Assembly: GCF_008329945.1 (NCBI RefSeq)
Contig: NZ_CP035807.1
Location: 3,038,001-3,102,000, forward strand
Direction: 5' to 3'
DNA: 64,000 bases
Source: Thiospirochaeta perfilievii
GTDB lineage: Bacteria; Spirochaetota; Spirochaetia; DSM-2461
Shown: in pieces, positions 46,073 through 55,016 of the stretch
Layout of the letters: each line of letters begins with the position of its first letter
Numbering within the stretch: position 1 is the stretch's first letter
The notes under the pieces: generated by a model
Seen by the model: only the letters and a program-made list of their open reading frames with translations
Told to the model about the DNA's origin: nothing
Databases searched by the model: none
Program-made: the position numbers and the translations under genes

Positions 46073-47691
46073 TTAGCCAAAATAGTGGGTATTTTGTAGA
46101 TTATACTTTATAACCCGTGTCCCTATTTGTCTCTCGGTAATTCCAAGGTTCCGTGCCGCTGCAGCTCTATTACCTTTGGTGTTTTTTAAAGTCTCTATTA
46201 ACATCTCTTTTTCTAAAGCTTCGACAGCTTCTTTTAGTGTTGATGTATTTCTTGTTCCACTAGAGTCTGCGGATTGAAGACTTGGGGGTAGGTGATAGCC
46301 ATGAATTACACTATCAGAACTTAATAAAACAGCTCTTTCTATACTGTTTTCTAACTCTCTTACATTCCCTGGCCAATGATATGAGGTGAATAATTCTATT
46401 GCCCCTGATGATATACGTTTAACATTTTTATTGTTTTTTTTATTATACTTCTCTATAAAATGATCACAGAGGGCTATTATATCAGTTTTCCTCTCCCTAA
46501 TAGGGGGAATTATTATAGGGAATACATTTAATCTATAAAATAGGTCTTCTCTAAATACTCCTTTAGTTATTTCCTCTTCAAGGTTTCTATTTGTAGCAGT
46601 GATTATTCTTACATCAACTTTTATTAAGTTTGAACCACCAACCCTCTCTATCTCCCTCTCTTGAAGAACACGTAGAAGTTTTACCTGGATCATAGGTGAA
46701 AGCTCCCCAATCTCATCAAGGAATATGGTTCCTCCATCTGCTAACTCAAAGCGTCCCTTTCTGCTATTAAGTGCTCCTGTAAAGGCGCCTTTTTCATGGC
46801 CAAAAAGTTCACTTTCAATTAAGTTCTCAGGTAGGGCTGCACAGTTTACTTTTATAAAAGGTTTTGAAGCTCTTAATGAGTTGTAGTGAATTGCATGGGC
46901 TACAAGCTCTTTTCCTGTTCCACTTTCACCTCTAATTAAAACTGTCGCTTCACTTTTTGATACTTGATTTATAAGTGTAAATACATCCTGCATAGCTTGG
47001 GATGATCCAATCATATTATCTGGTTTATAAGATGCTTGAAGTTGTTTCTGAAGCCTTTTATTCTCGTCTAACAGCCTTTGATTCTTCTCGATAATACTTT
47101 GACGCATATAAACATGTTTTGCAATCATAGAGCAGATAATTGATAGGAGTTTTAAATCTTCATCAATATCTTCTATGTTTACATAGACTTTATCCATACT
47201 AAATGCACCTATTGTTTCACTACCGTGAAGTACTGGTACACAGATGAAAGATACTCTACTATTGCCCCTAGCTCGCTTTTGTCTAGTTTTATCAAGAAAC
47301 TCTGGAGATGCCTTAATATCTTTTACAACAATTGGATTTCCTGATTGAATAACCATTCCAGTAACACCTTCACCTGGTTTATATGTAGTCTTTTTTGTTG
47401 GTTCTCTGTTAAGTGCACCGACGTTTCAATGGATATTTCATTCGTTTCACGGTTTAGTAGGGCTAGGGTTCCATGTTTCATTCCTAATCTATCAGATAAT
47501 CTTTCAAGTATAGGGCTAATTATTTCATGTAAATCTCGACTTTCATCTAGAGTTTGGCTAATTTCAAATAGTAGGGTCAGTTCTTCTATTTTTTGTCTAT
47601 AATGCTGAGATTGAGTTGGCATACTAGTTATTATGTGATTTTGTGGGAATAATTTCAATATTAATGAATTAATAGGTTGAGCTTTGTGCAT
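46073..47691 (-). CDS. NifA-like sigma-54-dependent transcriptional activator (frameshifted)
   Basis: Restored length 539 residues. Domains: GAF at about 30-190 ([16 protein letters not shown], then [12 protein letters not shown]), AAA+ at about 215-455 with [13 protein letters not shown] (Walker A), GAFTGA (sigma-54 contact loop), [12 protein letters not shown] (Walker B), and a C-terminal Fis-type helix-turn-helix ([20 protein letters not shown]) of the NifA type. The continuous frames stop at 47323 and restart at 47356; a lost T in the run at 47391-47396 explains it, and the -1 frame restores [12 protein letters not shown]. Start ATG 47691 has AAGGAT upstream. It follows glnK and likely activates amtB and glnN. 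Confidence 0.9.
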
Positions 47692-47703
47692 TTCACTATC
47701 CTT

Positions 47704-47735
47704 AAAAAAGCTAACCTCTCCTTAATTGGAGAGGT
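47704..47735 (-). terminator. Terminator/attenuator between glnK and the NifA-like gene
   Basis: On the minus strand ACCTCTCC and GGAGAGGT (47714-47721, 47728-47735) form an 8-bp stem, followed by TTTTTT (47709-47704). It ends just before the ribosome binding site of the activator gene, so it should reduce read-through from amtB-glnK. Confidence 0.75.
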
Positions 47736-47759
47736 AGCGTAGTCTCTTTTTTTTACTAT

Positions 47760-48101
47760 TTAACCAATAGCATCTTCACCAGTTTCACCACTTCGGATTC
47801 TGACTGTTTTTTCAATTGGCAATACAAATATTTTCCCATCTCCAATTTGACCAGTTCTAGCACCCCTGATAATTGCATCTATAGTTTTTTCTACAAAACT
47901 ATCATTTACAGCTATCTCTATCCTCATTTTATCAAGTAGGTTAACCTCTGTCTCAACCCCTCTGTATGACTCGGTAAATCCCTTTTGTTGTCCACAACCC
48001 TTTGAATTGGTAATGGATATTTTATGTATGTCATCTTTAAACAACTCTTGTTTTACTTCGTTTAACATGTGTGGCTGAATATATGCAATAATTAATTTCA
48101 T
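47760..48101 (-). CDS. glnK: PII nitrogen regulatory protein GlnK
   Basis: 113 residues. Senses 2-oxoglutarate and ATP/ADP and blocks AmtB when nitrogen is ample. [20 protein letters not shown] at the start, the T-loop [11 protein letters not shown] with Tyr at the uridylylation position, the B-loop [13 protein letters not shown] and C-loop [12 protein letters not shown]. The second half of the T-loop ([10 protein letters not shown]) differs from enterobacterial GlnK, as in many anaerobes. It follows amtB by 13 bp. Confidence 0.96.
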   Translation of the reverse strand: MKLIIAYIQPHMLNEVKQELFKDDIHKISITNSKGCGQQKGFTESYRGVETEVNLLDKMRIEIAVNDSFVEKTIDAIIRGARTGQIGDGKIFVLPIEKTVRIRSGETGEDAIG

Positions 48102-48114
48102 TTCTTACTCCTCT

Positions 48115-49428
48115 TTAGACATTATGGAAAATTTGGAATCCTGGATATGATTCTGAACCGTGTTCTGTCATATCAAGCCCTTTAAGCTCTTCTTCTTTTG
48201 AAGCTCTTAACCCTATGGTATATTTGATTCCAAGGAATAGTATACCTGCTGTGGCACATACCCAACCAAAAGCTGTTAATACTCCAACTGCTTGAGCTCC
48301 TAGTAACTTTAATCCTCCACCATAAAAGAATCCTAAAACACCGTCTTCTGGTCTATTTGCAAATAATCCAACAGCTAATGTTCCAAAAGCACCACATACT
48401 CCATGAACTGATATTGCACCTACAGGGTCATCAATGCGTAAAACTCTATCAAAAAAGTTTACAGAAAATACAACAATAATACCTGCTAATAATCCTATAA
48501 TTATTGCACCTGCTGGTGTAACTAAATATGTTCCAGCTGTTATTCCAACTAAACCTGCTAATGCTCCATTTAGAGACATTGAAACATCTGGTTTACCCAT
48601 GGATATCCACATAGTGAACATTGCTGCTATTGCACCTGCAGAAGCTGCTAATGTAGTTGTTACTGCAACGTGGGCAATAGATAAATCTGTTCCAGATAGT
48701 GTTGATCCTGCATTAAACCCAAACCAACCAAACCATAATATAAATACACCTAATGCTGCTAATGGAAGATTGTGACCAGGAATAGCTTTTACTTCAATCT
48801 TACCATCTTTTTTAATATACTTACCAAGTCTAGGTCCTAGGATAATTGCTCCCATTAAAGCAGCCCAACCACCTACAGAGTGAACTATTGTAGAACCAGC
48901 AAAGTCCTGGAATCCCATTTCATATAGAAATCCACCACCCCATGTAAAGCTACCAAAAACTGGGTAAATTATACCTGAAATAACTACAGAGTATACTAAA
49001 TAAGCGTTGAACTTAGTTCTCTCTGCCATAGCACCTGATACAATTGTTGCTGCAGTTGCTGCAAATACTACTTGGAAAATCCAGTCTCTCATTACAGATG
49101 AGTCGTCAGTAGTTAAAAATGTATTAGAACTAAAGCCTCCATATGACTTCCCATACATTATTGCCCAACCTACAGCCCAGAAAATAAGTGCTCCACCTGC
49201 AAAATCCATAAGGTTTTTCATAATGATGTTTCCAGCATTTTTAGGTCTTGTTAGACCTATCTCTACCATTGCAAATCCTGCTTGCATAAAAAATACTAAT
49301 GCGGCTGCTAATGTTAGCCAAATCATATCCATAGAAGATATTAGAAGTTCAATTGAACTAGCATCCTCCGCAAATGCTGAAGTTCCTATACCCAGCAACA
49401 AAAAAATTGGTAAAATAATTTTTTTCAT
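48115..49428 (-). CDS. amtB: Ammonium transporter AmtB
   Basis: About 437 residues. A cleavable signal peptide (MKKIILPIFLLLGIGTSAFA), then eleven membrane helices. Pore motifs: MQAGFAMVEIGLTRPKNAG, VHSVGGWAALMGA and DDPVGAISVHGVCGAFGT, which carry the twin His of the conduction path. I chose the ATG at 49428 because GGAGGAAAATT directly precedes it; an in-frame start at 49446 would overlap the expected transcription start of the sigma-54 promoter. Confidence 0.96.
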   Translation of the reverse strand: MKKIILPIFLLLGIGTSAFAEDASSIELLISSMDMIWLTLAAALVFFMQAGFAMVEIGLTRPKNAGNIIMKNLMDFAGGALIFWAVGWAIMYGKSYGGFSSNTFLTTDDSSVMRDWIFQVVFAATAATIVSGAMAERTKFNAYLVYSVVISGIIYPVFGSFTWGGGFLYEMGFQDFAGSTIVHSVGGWAALMGAIILGPRLGKYIKKDGKIEVKAIPGHNLPLAALGVFILWFGWFGFNAGSTLSGTDLSIAHVAVTTTLAASAGAIAAMFTMWISMGKPDVSMSLNGALAGLVGITAGTYLVTPAGAIIIGLLAGIIVVFSVNFFDRVLRIDDPVGAISVHGVCGAFGTLAVGLFANRPEDGVLGFFYGGGLKLLGAQAVGVLTAFGWVCATAGILFLGIKYTIGLRASKEEELKGLDMTEHGSESYPGFQIFHNV

Positions 49429-49455
49429 AATTTTCCTCCGTAACATCTATAACAA

Positions 49456-49471
49456 AGCAACTGCCGTGCCA
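49456..49471 (-). promoter_or_regulatory. Sigma-54 promoter of amtB-glnK
   Basis: On the minus strand TGGCACGG-CAGT-TGCT, nearly identical to the consensus TGGCACG-N4-TTGCW, GG and GC 10 bases apart. Start predicted near 49445, leaving a leader of about 17 bases that is almost all ribosome binding site. Confidence 0.93.
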
Positions 49472-49606
49472 ATTATTGTTAAATGGAGTTTTTTTATAGT
49501 TTATACTGTATCTAATCTGTTTCTGTATAAGGAATTATAAAAAATAATTAGTCTTGGATAATTTTTCTTTGGATAAAAAATTAAGTATTAGCCTTGAACC
49601 ATGTGT

Positions 49607-49648
49607 TACGTTTATGTATGCCAGATATGTTGTTCTTACAAAAATGTA
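49607..49648. promoter_or_regulatory. Enhancer-like pair upstream of amtB (TACR-N4-TGTA)
   Basis: TACGTTTATGTA at 49607-49618 and TACAAAAATGTA at 49637-49648, 30 bp apart and 140-190 bp upstream of the amtB sigma-54 promoter. They match the array upstream of glnN. Confidence 0.75.
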
Positions 49649-49661
49649 GCAATATTTACTT

Positions 49662-51464
49662 TTATTTATCTTTTAAGGTTCTATCTATTGTACTTATTGA
49701 TTGATTTAAATATTTAATATGCAGTCTTCCTGTATTAACAATCTCTTTATAAAGATTTTCAGACAATTTTAAACCCTCTAGGGCTGTTCCTTGTTGGGAT
49801 TCTGTAATTTCATTTATAAACGGTTCAATTATAAAGGAGAGAGTTTGACTATGACTGTAACTAGTTATCGTTTGATCTATAATAGTAAGTTCTTTAAGTA
49901 GTTGATTAACTTGTAGACTCTTTTTAAAGTTTTCTTCTATAACTAAACAGATATTATACGCCTTATCTGCTAATGTTATTACTTTTTCTAAGCTATGTTT
50001 AAACTGTATTGCTGAATCTAAAATCTGGGGAAGAAAGAAGTTCTTATCAATTTTATTTAGTTTATTAAGTAAGAAAGATTTTTCTTCGATTACTAAGGGG
50101 TAGTTTAGAAGTTCTTCTATATCTTTATACTCTATACCATCTATTTTACACCCATTAGGAGATAGACTAAAACTGTTATTACTATTCTGAAGTTTAATTT
50201 TTTCTGTAAACCAATCAATATAAATTCCCATTCTTTTATCTGAAAGAATTAAATCCCCGTTGTTTGATAGTACTTTTGTTGGATAACCCCTATATATATA
50301 GTTAAATGACTGGGTCTCTATTGAGTTTATTCTATTAGAGTTTAGTAACATGTTATTTTCAAAATAGCTGTTTTTATAGTGGGTAATATTTCCTGGATAC
50401 CCAAGGTCTTGGCCTATAAAAAAGATTTTAGATAGACCTAACTTATTGGCAAAATCCCATATATTTGTACTTACAGAACCCCCTGATGCAATTTTGGGGA
50501 ATGGGGAGCGTACTTTTTCAAAGTACTTTCCTAGTGGAAAGGTTGATTGAGTAAAATAGACACGCTCTTTAAACTCTCTTAATGCTGAGGGTTGTATTGA
50601 TGAATCTGCTATTAGGATAGTTTTGTCTGTTTTTGCCCCCTCTAGGTGTTTTGCATTCCAAAATTGAGAATCAATACTCATTACAAAGTCTGGCTCTATC
50701 CCTTCAGCTAAAAGAGATTTTAAAGCTGTATCAACAGCTAGTAATAAAAACCTATCCTTTAATACTTTAAGGTAAGGTATTATTAGCTCCATACTAGGTC
50801 CCGCTGAGATTATTATTCCTGGAATATTACTGAATTTACCAAAAATGCTATCAATATTTGATTTGTATCCCATTAGAGGTAAGTTTCTACTCTGATTTTT
50901 AACCCACAGTTTCCCGAACTTTAATAGGGTATTTCTATTTATTCTTAATCTTTTAAGATATAGTCTTATTATACTCTCTACAGGCTCAAAAAGATCCTCA
51001 AAGCCCCTTGTTCTGTTTTTTAATGGAACATACTTAATGGTCTTTATGTATCTTGGTATTAGGTAATCCTTAATAGACTCTGGTGTTTGTCCTACTAAGA
51101 CTTTCACCCTGTTATTGTTAAATAGTATTGAGAAATCCCTAACTTTTAGTGCTTCCATAAAAAGATTCATATTAGGCTCATAGATTATAATTATAGCATC
51201 TTTATGTATCTCTGATATCTCCTGAGCTAGATAGCCTAAACCAAAGCCGCCTAGTATAATCAAATTTGATTTTTGAACTTCCTTAGCAAGTTTTTTTGCC
51301 TCATTTTGGGGACTATATTTTGAATGGATATATAGACCATTATATCTACAGGTTAGATCTTTAGATTTAGTTTCTACTATCTCCATTAATGGATTATCTA
51401 GATACTTGTAGTCCCTTAAATTAGGGTATCTATCTATGAGTAATTTAATATTATTTTCTATCAT
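49662..51464 (-). CDS. DUF115/Maf-like protein (motility accessory glycosyltransferase family)
   Basis: 600 residues. Residues 60-130 contain ILGGFGLGYLAQEI and IIYEPN; residues 205-370 the DUF115 core: IIISAGPSMELIIPYL, DTALKSLLAEGIEPDFVMSID, ASGGSVSTNIWDFANKLG and FIGQDLGYPG. Family members in Campylobacter and Aeromonas are Maf flagellin glycosyltransferases; other relatives are 6-hydroxymethylpterin diphosphokinases. The ATG shares bases with the stop of the restored penicillin-binding-protein gene (ATGA). Confidence 0.85.
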   Translation of the reverse strand: MIENNIKLLIDRYPNLRDYKYLDNPLMEIVETKSKDLTCRYNGLYIHSKYSPQNEAKKLAKEVQKSNLIILGGFGLGYLAQEISEIHKDAIIIIYEPNMNLFMEALKVRDFSILFNNNRVKVLVGQTPESIKDYLIPRYIKTIKYVPLKNRTRGFEDLFEPVESIIRLYLKRLRINRNTLLKFGKLWVKNQSRNLPLMGYKSNIDSIFGKFSNIPGIIISAGPSMELIIPYLKVLKDRFLLLAVDTALKSLLAEGIEPDFVMSIDSQFWNAKHLEGAKTDKTILIADSSIQPSALREFKERVYFTQSTFPLGKYFEKVRSPFPKIASGGSVSTNIWDFANKLGLSKIFFIGQDLGYPGNITHYKNSYFENNMLLNSNRINSIETQSFNYIYRGYPTKVLSNNGDLILSDKRMGIYIDWFTEKIKLQNSNNSFSLSPNGCKIDGIEYKDIEELLNYPLVIEEKSFLLNKLNKIDKNFFLPQILDSAIQFKHSLEKVITLADKAYNICLVIEENFKKSLQVNQLLKELTIIDQTITSYSHSQTLSFIIEPFINEITESQQGTALEGLKLSENLYKEIVNTGRLHIKYLNQSISTIDRTLKDK

Positions 51465-53313
51465 TTAAATTCAAGTGTTACAACTGTCTCCGGTGTTATC
51501 TCTGTTCCAGGTTGTGGACTCTGTTTTATCACATTACCACTACCTTCTATAGTAAATTTAATCTCTTTTTATCCAATGCAGATAATACCACCCGTTTGGA
51601 AAGACCAATAAAGTTAGGGATTGTTTTCCCAATTCTTATCTCCTGGCTTGATAAATTTATATTAGATTCTACCTTATAAATAGGGGATGAGTCTGTAGGT
51701 ATATTTAAATAGTTTGTAAAATCATCCACAAGGTTTTTAATTACAGGTACAGCAAGCTTACTTCCGTATATGGATCTACCCTTTGGATTCTCTATAACAA
51801 CATACATAATAACCTCAGGTTTCTCTGTTGGAAATATTGCCAAGGCAGATGCGATAAATCTATCATCATAATAGGTTCCTGTATCCAGGTTTGTAATTTG
51901 AGATGTCCCTGTTTTTGTAGAGATATTTAAACCATCAATTTTAGTTAATCGCCCTGTTCCCCGCTCTGTTGTAGCCTTCATCATCTCTAGAACTGATTTA
52001 GCAACCTCTGGTGTAATTACCTCTCTAACAGGTTCTCTTTCATAAACTTTTTTAATAACCCCTTCCTGGGTTGATATTTTTTTTACTATATGTGGTTTTA
52101 AAAGAACACCACTATTTGTTAGTGCTGTAGCTGCTGTAACAACCTGAATTGCAGAAACACTTATCTCCTGTCCCATGGATATTGTAGGTTTACTTCTAAC
52201 AGACCAGGTTGATGGATCTCTTAAAATACCATTACTCTCCCCATTAAAAGTTATACCTGTTTGGTTTCCAAAACCAAATTTTTTTAACATTGAATATAAC
52301 TCTAACTGGGATACTGTTTCAGATGCTTGGGCTGTTCCATCATTACAGGAGTGAACTAAAATATCTTCAGGGGTTACCCATCCGTGGTTACCTAGGCAAT
52401 TGATAGTTACACTGTCTTCTTCGTTTACATAGAGTCCGTCACAAAAGAACTCACTCTGAGTTGTTATTCCATCTAATTCTAAAAATGATGCTATAGAGAA
52501 TACTTTGTATACTGAACCTGGTTCATAGGACTGTTGTGCAATTCTATTTGTCCTCTCACTTTGGGTATATAGGTTAAAATTATTAGGATCATATGTTGGG
52601 TATGAAACATAACTTAATATTTCACCGTTTTTTGCATCCATAGCTATAACAGATACTGAGTCGGCAAAGTTAGTTTCATAGGCCTCTTTTGCAGCAATTG
52701 CAGTAAAATATTGGAGGTTTAGATCTATTGTTAAGTGAACGTTATGTCCGTACTCCTGTTTATTTGTTGAAACTATCTGTTTTGGTGATAGGGGGCCATT
52801 TAGGGTGTATTCTATTCCATCTAAACCAATATTGTCATATCCTACATAGCCTGTTATATGGGATGTTAGTTCTCCTTCTGGGTAGGACCTACCAAACTCT
52901 CTCTCAATTCTAATACCTTTTAGCTTTTGAGCATCCAGCAGTTCTTCTATTTTTCCCGCTGCATCCTCAGATATCTGCCTTTTTATATAAAAATAGCTAC
53001 TCTGTCTCTCCTTTGTTAGGTGATCGTATATTATTTTTTCATCAATATTCAGTATAGGAGCTAATAGTAATGCACTCTCTTTTTCATCTTTAAGCTCTGT
53101 AACCCAACCAGCTAGGGAGGGTACCTCCTTTTGAAATGCGAGTATACGTCCATTTCTATCAACAATATTTCCTCTTGCTATTCTAGGAATCTCAGGAGGA
53201 CTTGGGCTTTTCCCTAAAACCATAACACTAATGAAATTTATCAAAACTATAATAGATGTGCTTAAAGCTATTATTTTTATTATATCTATTCTTTTTAAAG
53301 ATGGTTTCTTCAA
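51461..53313 (-). CDS. FtsI-type penicillin-binding protein with PASTA domain (frameshifted)
   Basis: Restored length 617 residues; class B transpeptidase of cell division or elongation. One membrane helix at residues 12-34; dimerisation domain with RGNIVDRNGRILA; transpeptidase motifs SxxK (EPGSVYK), SxN (SCND) and KTGTS. Near the end is one PASTA module: GKTIPNFIGLSKRVVLSALD. The continuous frame stops at 51547; losing one A in the run at 51566-51570 explains it, and the -1 frame completes the module with GSGNVIKQSPQPGTEI and ends in TGA at 51461, overlapping the next start. ATG 53313 is divergent from the M23-like gene. Confidence 0.9.
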
Positions 53314-53387
53314 ATAATTCTCCTAATTGTAGATATTATATTAATATTTCTATCCCGTCTTGTCGATACTATTTTCTAGAGGAATAT

Positions 53388-54428
53388 ATGGTAATATCTT
53401 TAGAATCTCAAAATGTAAAAATGAAGCGTTATGTTTCATACTCAAATAAAAGATTGATTAATTTAAAATTTAAAAACATAAAAATTGGTGCACCAGAATT
53501 TAGAGTACCTGAAATTCATATAGGTATAAACATGTATCCATATTTTATTGGACTAATAATGTTTTTACTTATTTTTCCAGTCTCTTCAAGGTTTTTTATT
53601 CCCAAGCCTAGTACTTATATTGATATTGACTCCGTTATATTACCTGAAAACAGTGCTGATGTTGAATCGAAAAAACTAATTGATAAGTATGGGATTGTAA
53701 GTAATGATGACTATTTTTTTGATGTAACTACTTTTAAAGGTGAGACTCTCTCTGCTTTATCGGTGAAATATGGTGTCTCAATTGACACTATTCTTCAATA
53801 TAATAATATTACTGATATAAAAAAGTTTTCAGAATATAAAAAAATAGTAATACCTAAATACAGTGGTTTTAATCATAAGGTTCAATCGATTGATAGTCTT
53901 AATCGTTTAAGTGTTAAGTATAGTGTGCCTGTTGAGGATATTTTTAGGGTAAATAGTCTAACATCTGAGAGTTTATCAGGGTTAGAGTGGATTTTTATTC
54001 CTAGTGTTGATCCAACTAGTTGGGGTTTTAAGAGCAATATAAGTAGATTTTTTATATATCCACTAAAAGGCAGTATTTCTAAAAGATATGGGTATTTTAC
54101 AAACACTATTACAGGAATTACTTCTCTTTATGAGGGAATAGATTTTACTAGTAATTATACAGATATGGTATATGCTAGTAAGGGCGGTTATATTTCAAGA
54201 ATTGGATATAGTAGTAGTTATGGACACTATATATATATAGATCATACAGGTGGGTTTAGAACCCTATATGCACATTTAGATAAAATCAATGTAGAACTCC
54301 ACTCCGAGGTAGCCCAAGGGGAACCTATAGGCGTATTAGGAAATAGTGGTTTTACCAATTCTAAAAAGCTGTTTTTCTCTATTTTTTATAGGGATAAAAG
54401 TGTAGACCCAGAAATATATTTAAGGTGA
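53388..54428 (+). CDS. LysM-M23-like membrane protein, probably catalytically inactive
   Basis: About 346 residues from ATG 53388, chosen for AGAGGA six bases upstream; an earlier in-frame start lies within the divergent penicillin-binding-protein gene. One membrane helix at residues 44-66, two LysM-like modules (FKGETLSALSVKYGVSIDTI; SIDSLNRLSVKYSVPVEDI) and an M23 domain. The zinc site is broken: HxGxD reads YEGID and HLHFE reads KLFFS, while YAHL is kept. Like EnvC/NlpD it is likely an activator or scaffold for wall enzymes. Confidence 0.85.
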   Translation: MVISLESQNVKMKRYVSYSNKRLINLKFKNIKIGAPEFRVPEIHIGINMYPYFIGLIMFLLIFPVSSRFFIPKPSTYIDIDSVILPENSADVESKKLIDKYGIVSNDDYFFDVTTFKGETLSALSVKYGVSIDTILQYNNITDIKKFSEYKKIVIPKYSGFNHKVQSIDSLNRLSVKYSVPVEDIFRVNSLTSESLSGLEWIFIPSVDPTSWGFKSNISRFFIYPLKGSISKRYGYFTNTITGITSLYEGIDFTSNYTDMVYASKGGYISRIGYSSSYGHYIYIDHTGGFRTLYAHLDKINVELHSEVAQGEPIGVLGNSGFTNSKKLFFSIFYRDKSVDPEIYLR

Positions 54429-54436
54429 GGATAAAA

Positions 54437-54571
54437 ATGAAAAAAATTGTTTATGTAATTATAGCTGCAATGGCTTTAGTATTTTTAGTTAACCTATCTG
54501 CTTTTAATAAAAATAGTACTATAAAGATGGAGTCAAGTAGTGGTGTTTTTGAAATAAACCCTCTTTATTAA
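54437..54571 (+). CDS. 44-residue single-pass membrane peptide
   Basis: ATG 54437, preceded by AGGTGAGG, encodes MKKIVYVIIAAMALVFLVNL then a short hydrophilic tail ending INPLY, stop 54569-54571. It starts 8 bp after the M23-like gene and is probably co-transcribed. No homologue is known to me; a small partner of the wall protein is an inference. Confidence 0.6.
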   Translation: MKKIVYVIIAAMALVFLVNLSAFNKNSTIKMESSSGVFEINPLY

Positions 54572-54675
54572 TCTCTTTTACTCTAATTTTTTTCATATTT
54601 TTTTTATATCTCAAATCCTTTGTTTTAATGGTAAGACACATTTTTGTAAGCCTCTAATCTTGTATTAATTTTCTC

Positions 54676-54739
54676 TTTGTCAATAAAGACAAATTATCAC
54701 TAAAAAAACTAATATGACACAACTTAATAAATTGTCATA
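54676..54739. promoter_or_regulatory. Two operator-like dyads upstream of the oxidoreductase operon
   Basis: TTTGTC-N6-GACAAA (54676-54693, perfect) and TATGACA-N13-TGTCATA (54713-54739). The second overlaps the -35 box of the promoter at 54732-54760. Their half-sites share GACA/TGTC. The regulator is unknown. Confidence 0.5.
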
Positions 54740-54760
54740 ATAAAAAAAATAGTGTATAGT
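54732..54760 (+). promoter_or_regulatory. Strong sigma-70-type promoter of the oxidoreductase operon
   Basis: TTGTCA (54732-54737), 17 bp, TATAGT (54755-54760): five of six matches in each box. Start predicted near 54767, 26 bp before the ferredoxin ATG. Confidence 0.7.
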
Positions 54761-54792
54761 TTTATCATAGTAATTGAAAATAGGAGCAATAA

Positions 54793-55005
54793 ATGCGAGG
54801 AAAACCCGTAATATTTTCTGAGAAGTGTAAAGGTTGCGAACTTTGTATATATGCATGTCCTAAGGATATCTTAGTTATGTCTGAGGATACAAATAAGAAG
54901 GGTGTAAACTACTCTATATGTATAGATGAAGCAAAATGTATCGCTTGTAAGATGTGTGCAATAACATGCCCAGATAATGTTATTGAAATTGTAAAATTCA
55001 AATAG
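54793..55005 (+). CDS. Oxidoreductase delta subunit, 2x[4Fe-4S] ferredoxin
   Basis: 70 residues with two four-Cys motifs, CKGCELCIYACP and CIACKMCAITCP, each binding a [4Fe-4S] cluster. It carries electrons between the 2-oxoacid oxidoreductase and external ferredoxin. First of four contiguous subunit genes. AGGAGC lies before the ATG. Confidence 0.93.
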   Translation: MRGKPVIFSEKCKGCELCIYACPKDILVMSEDTNKKGVNYSICIDEAKCIACKMCAITCPDNVIEIVKFK

Positions 55006-55016
55006 GAAGAGTTATA

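Noticed and set aside
48434-49540. Plus-strand open frames opposite amtB
   Set aside because: Shadow frames over a conserved membrane transporter gene and its sigma-54 promoter.
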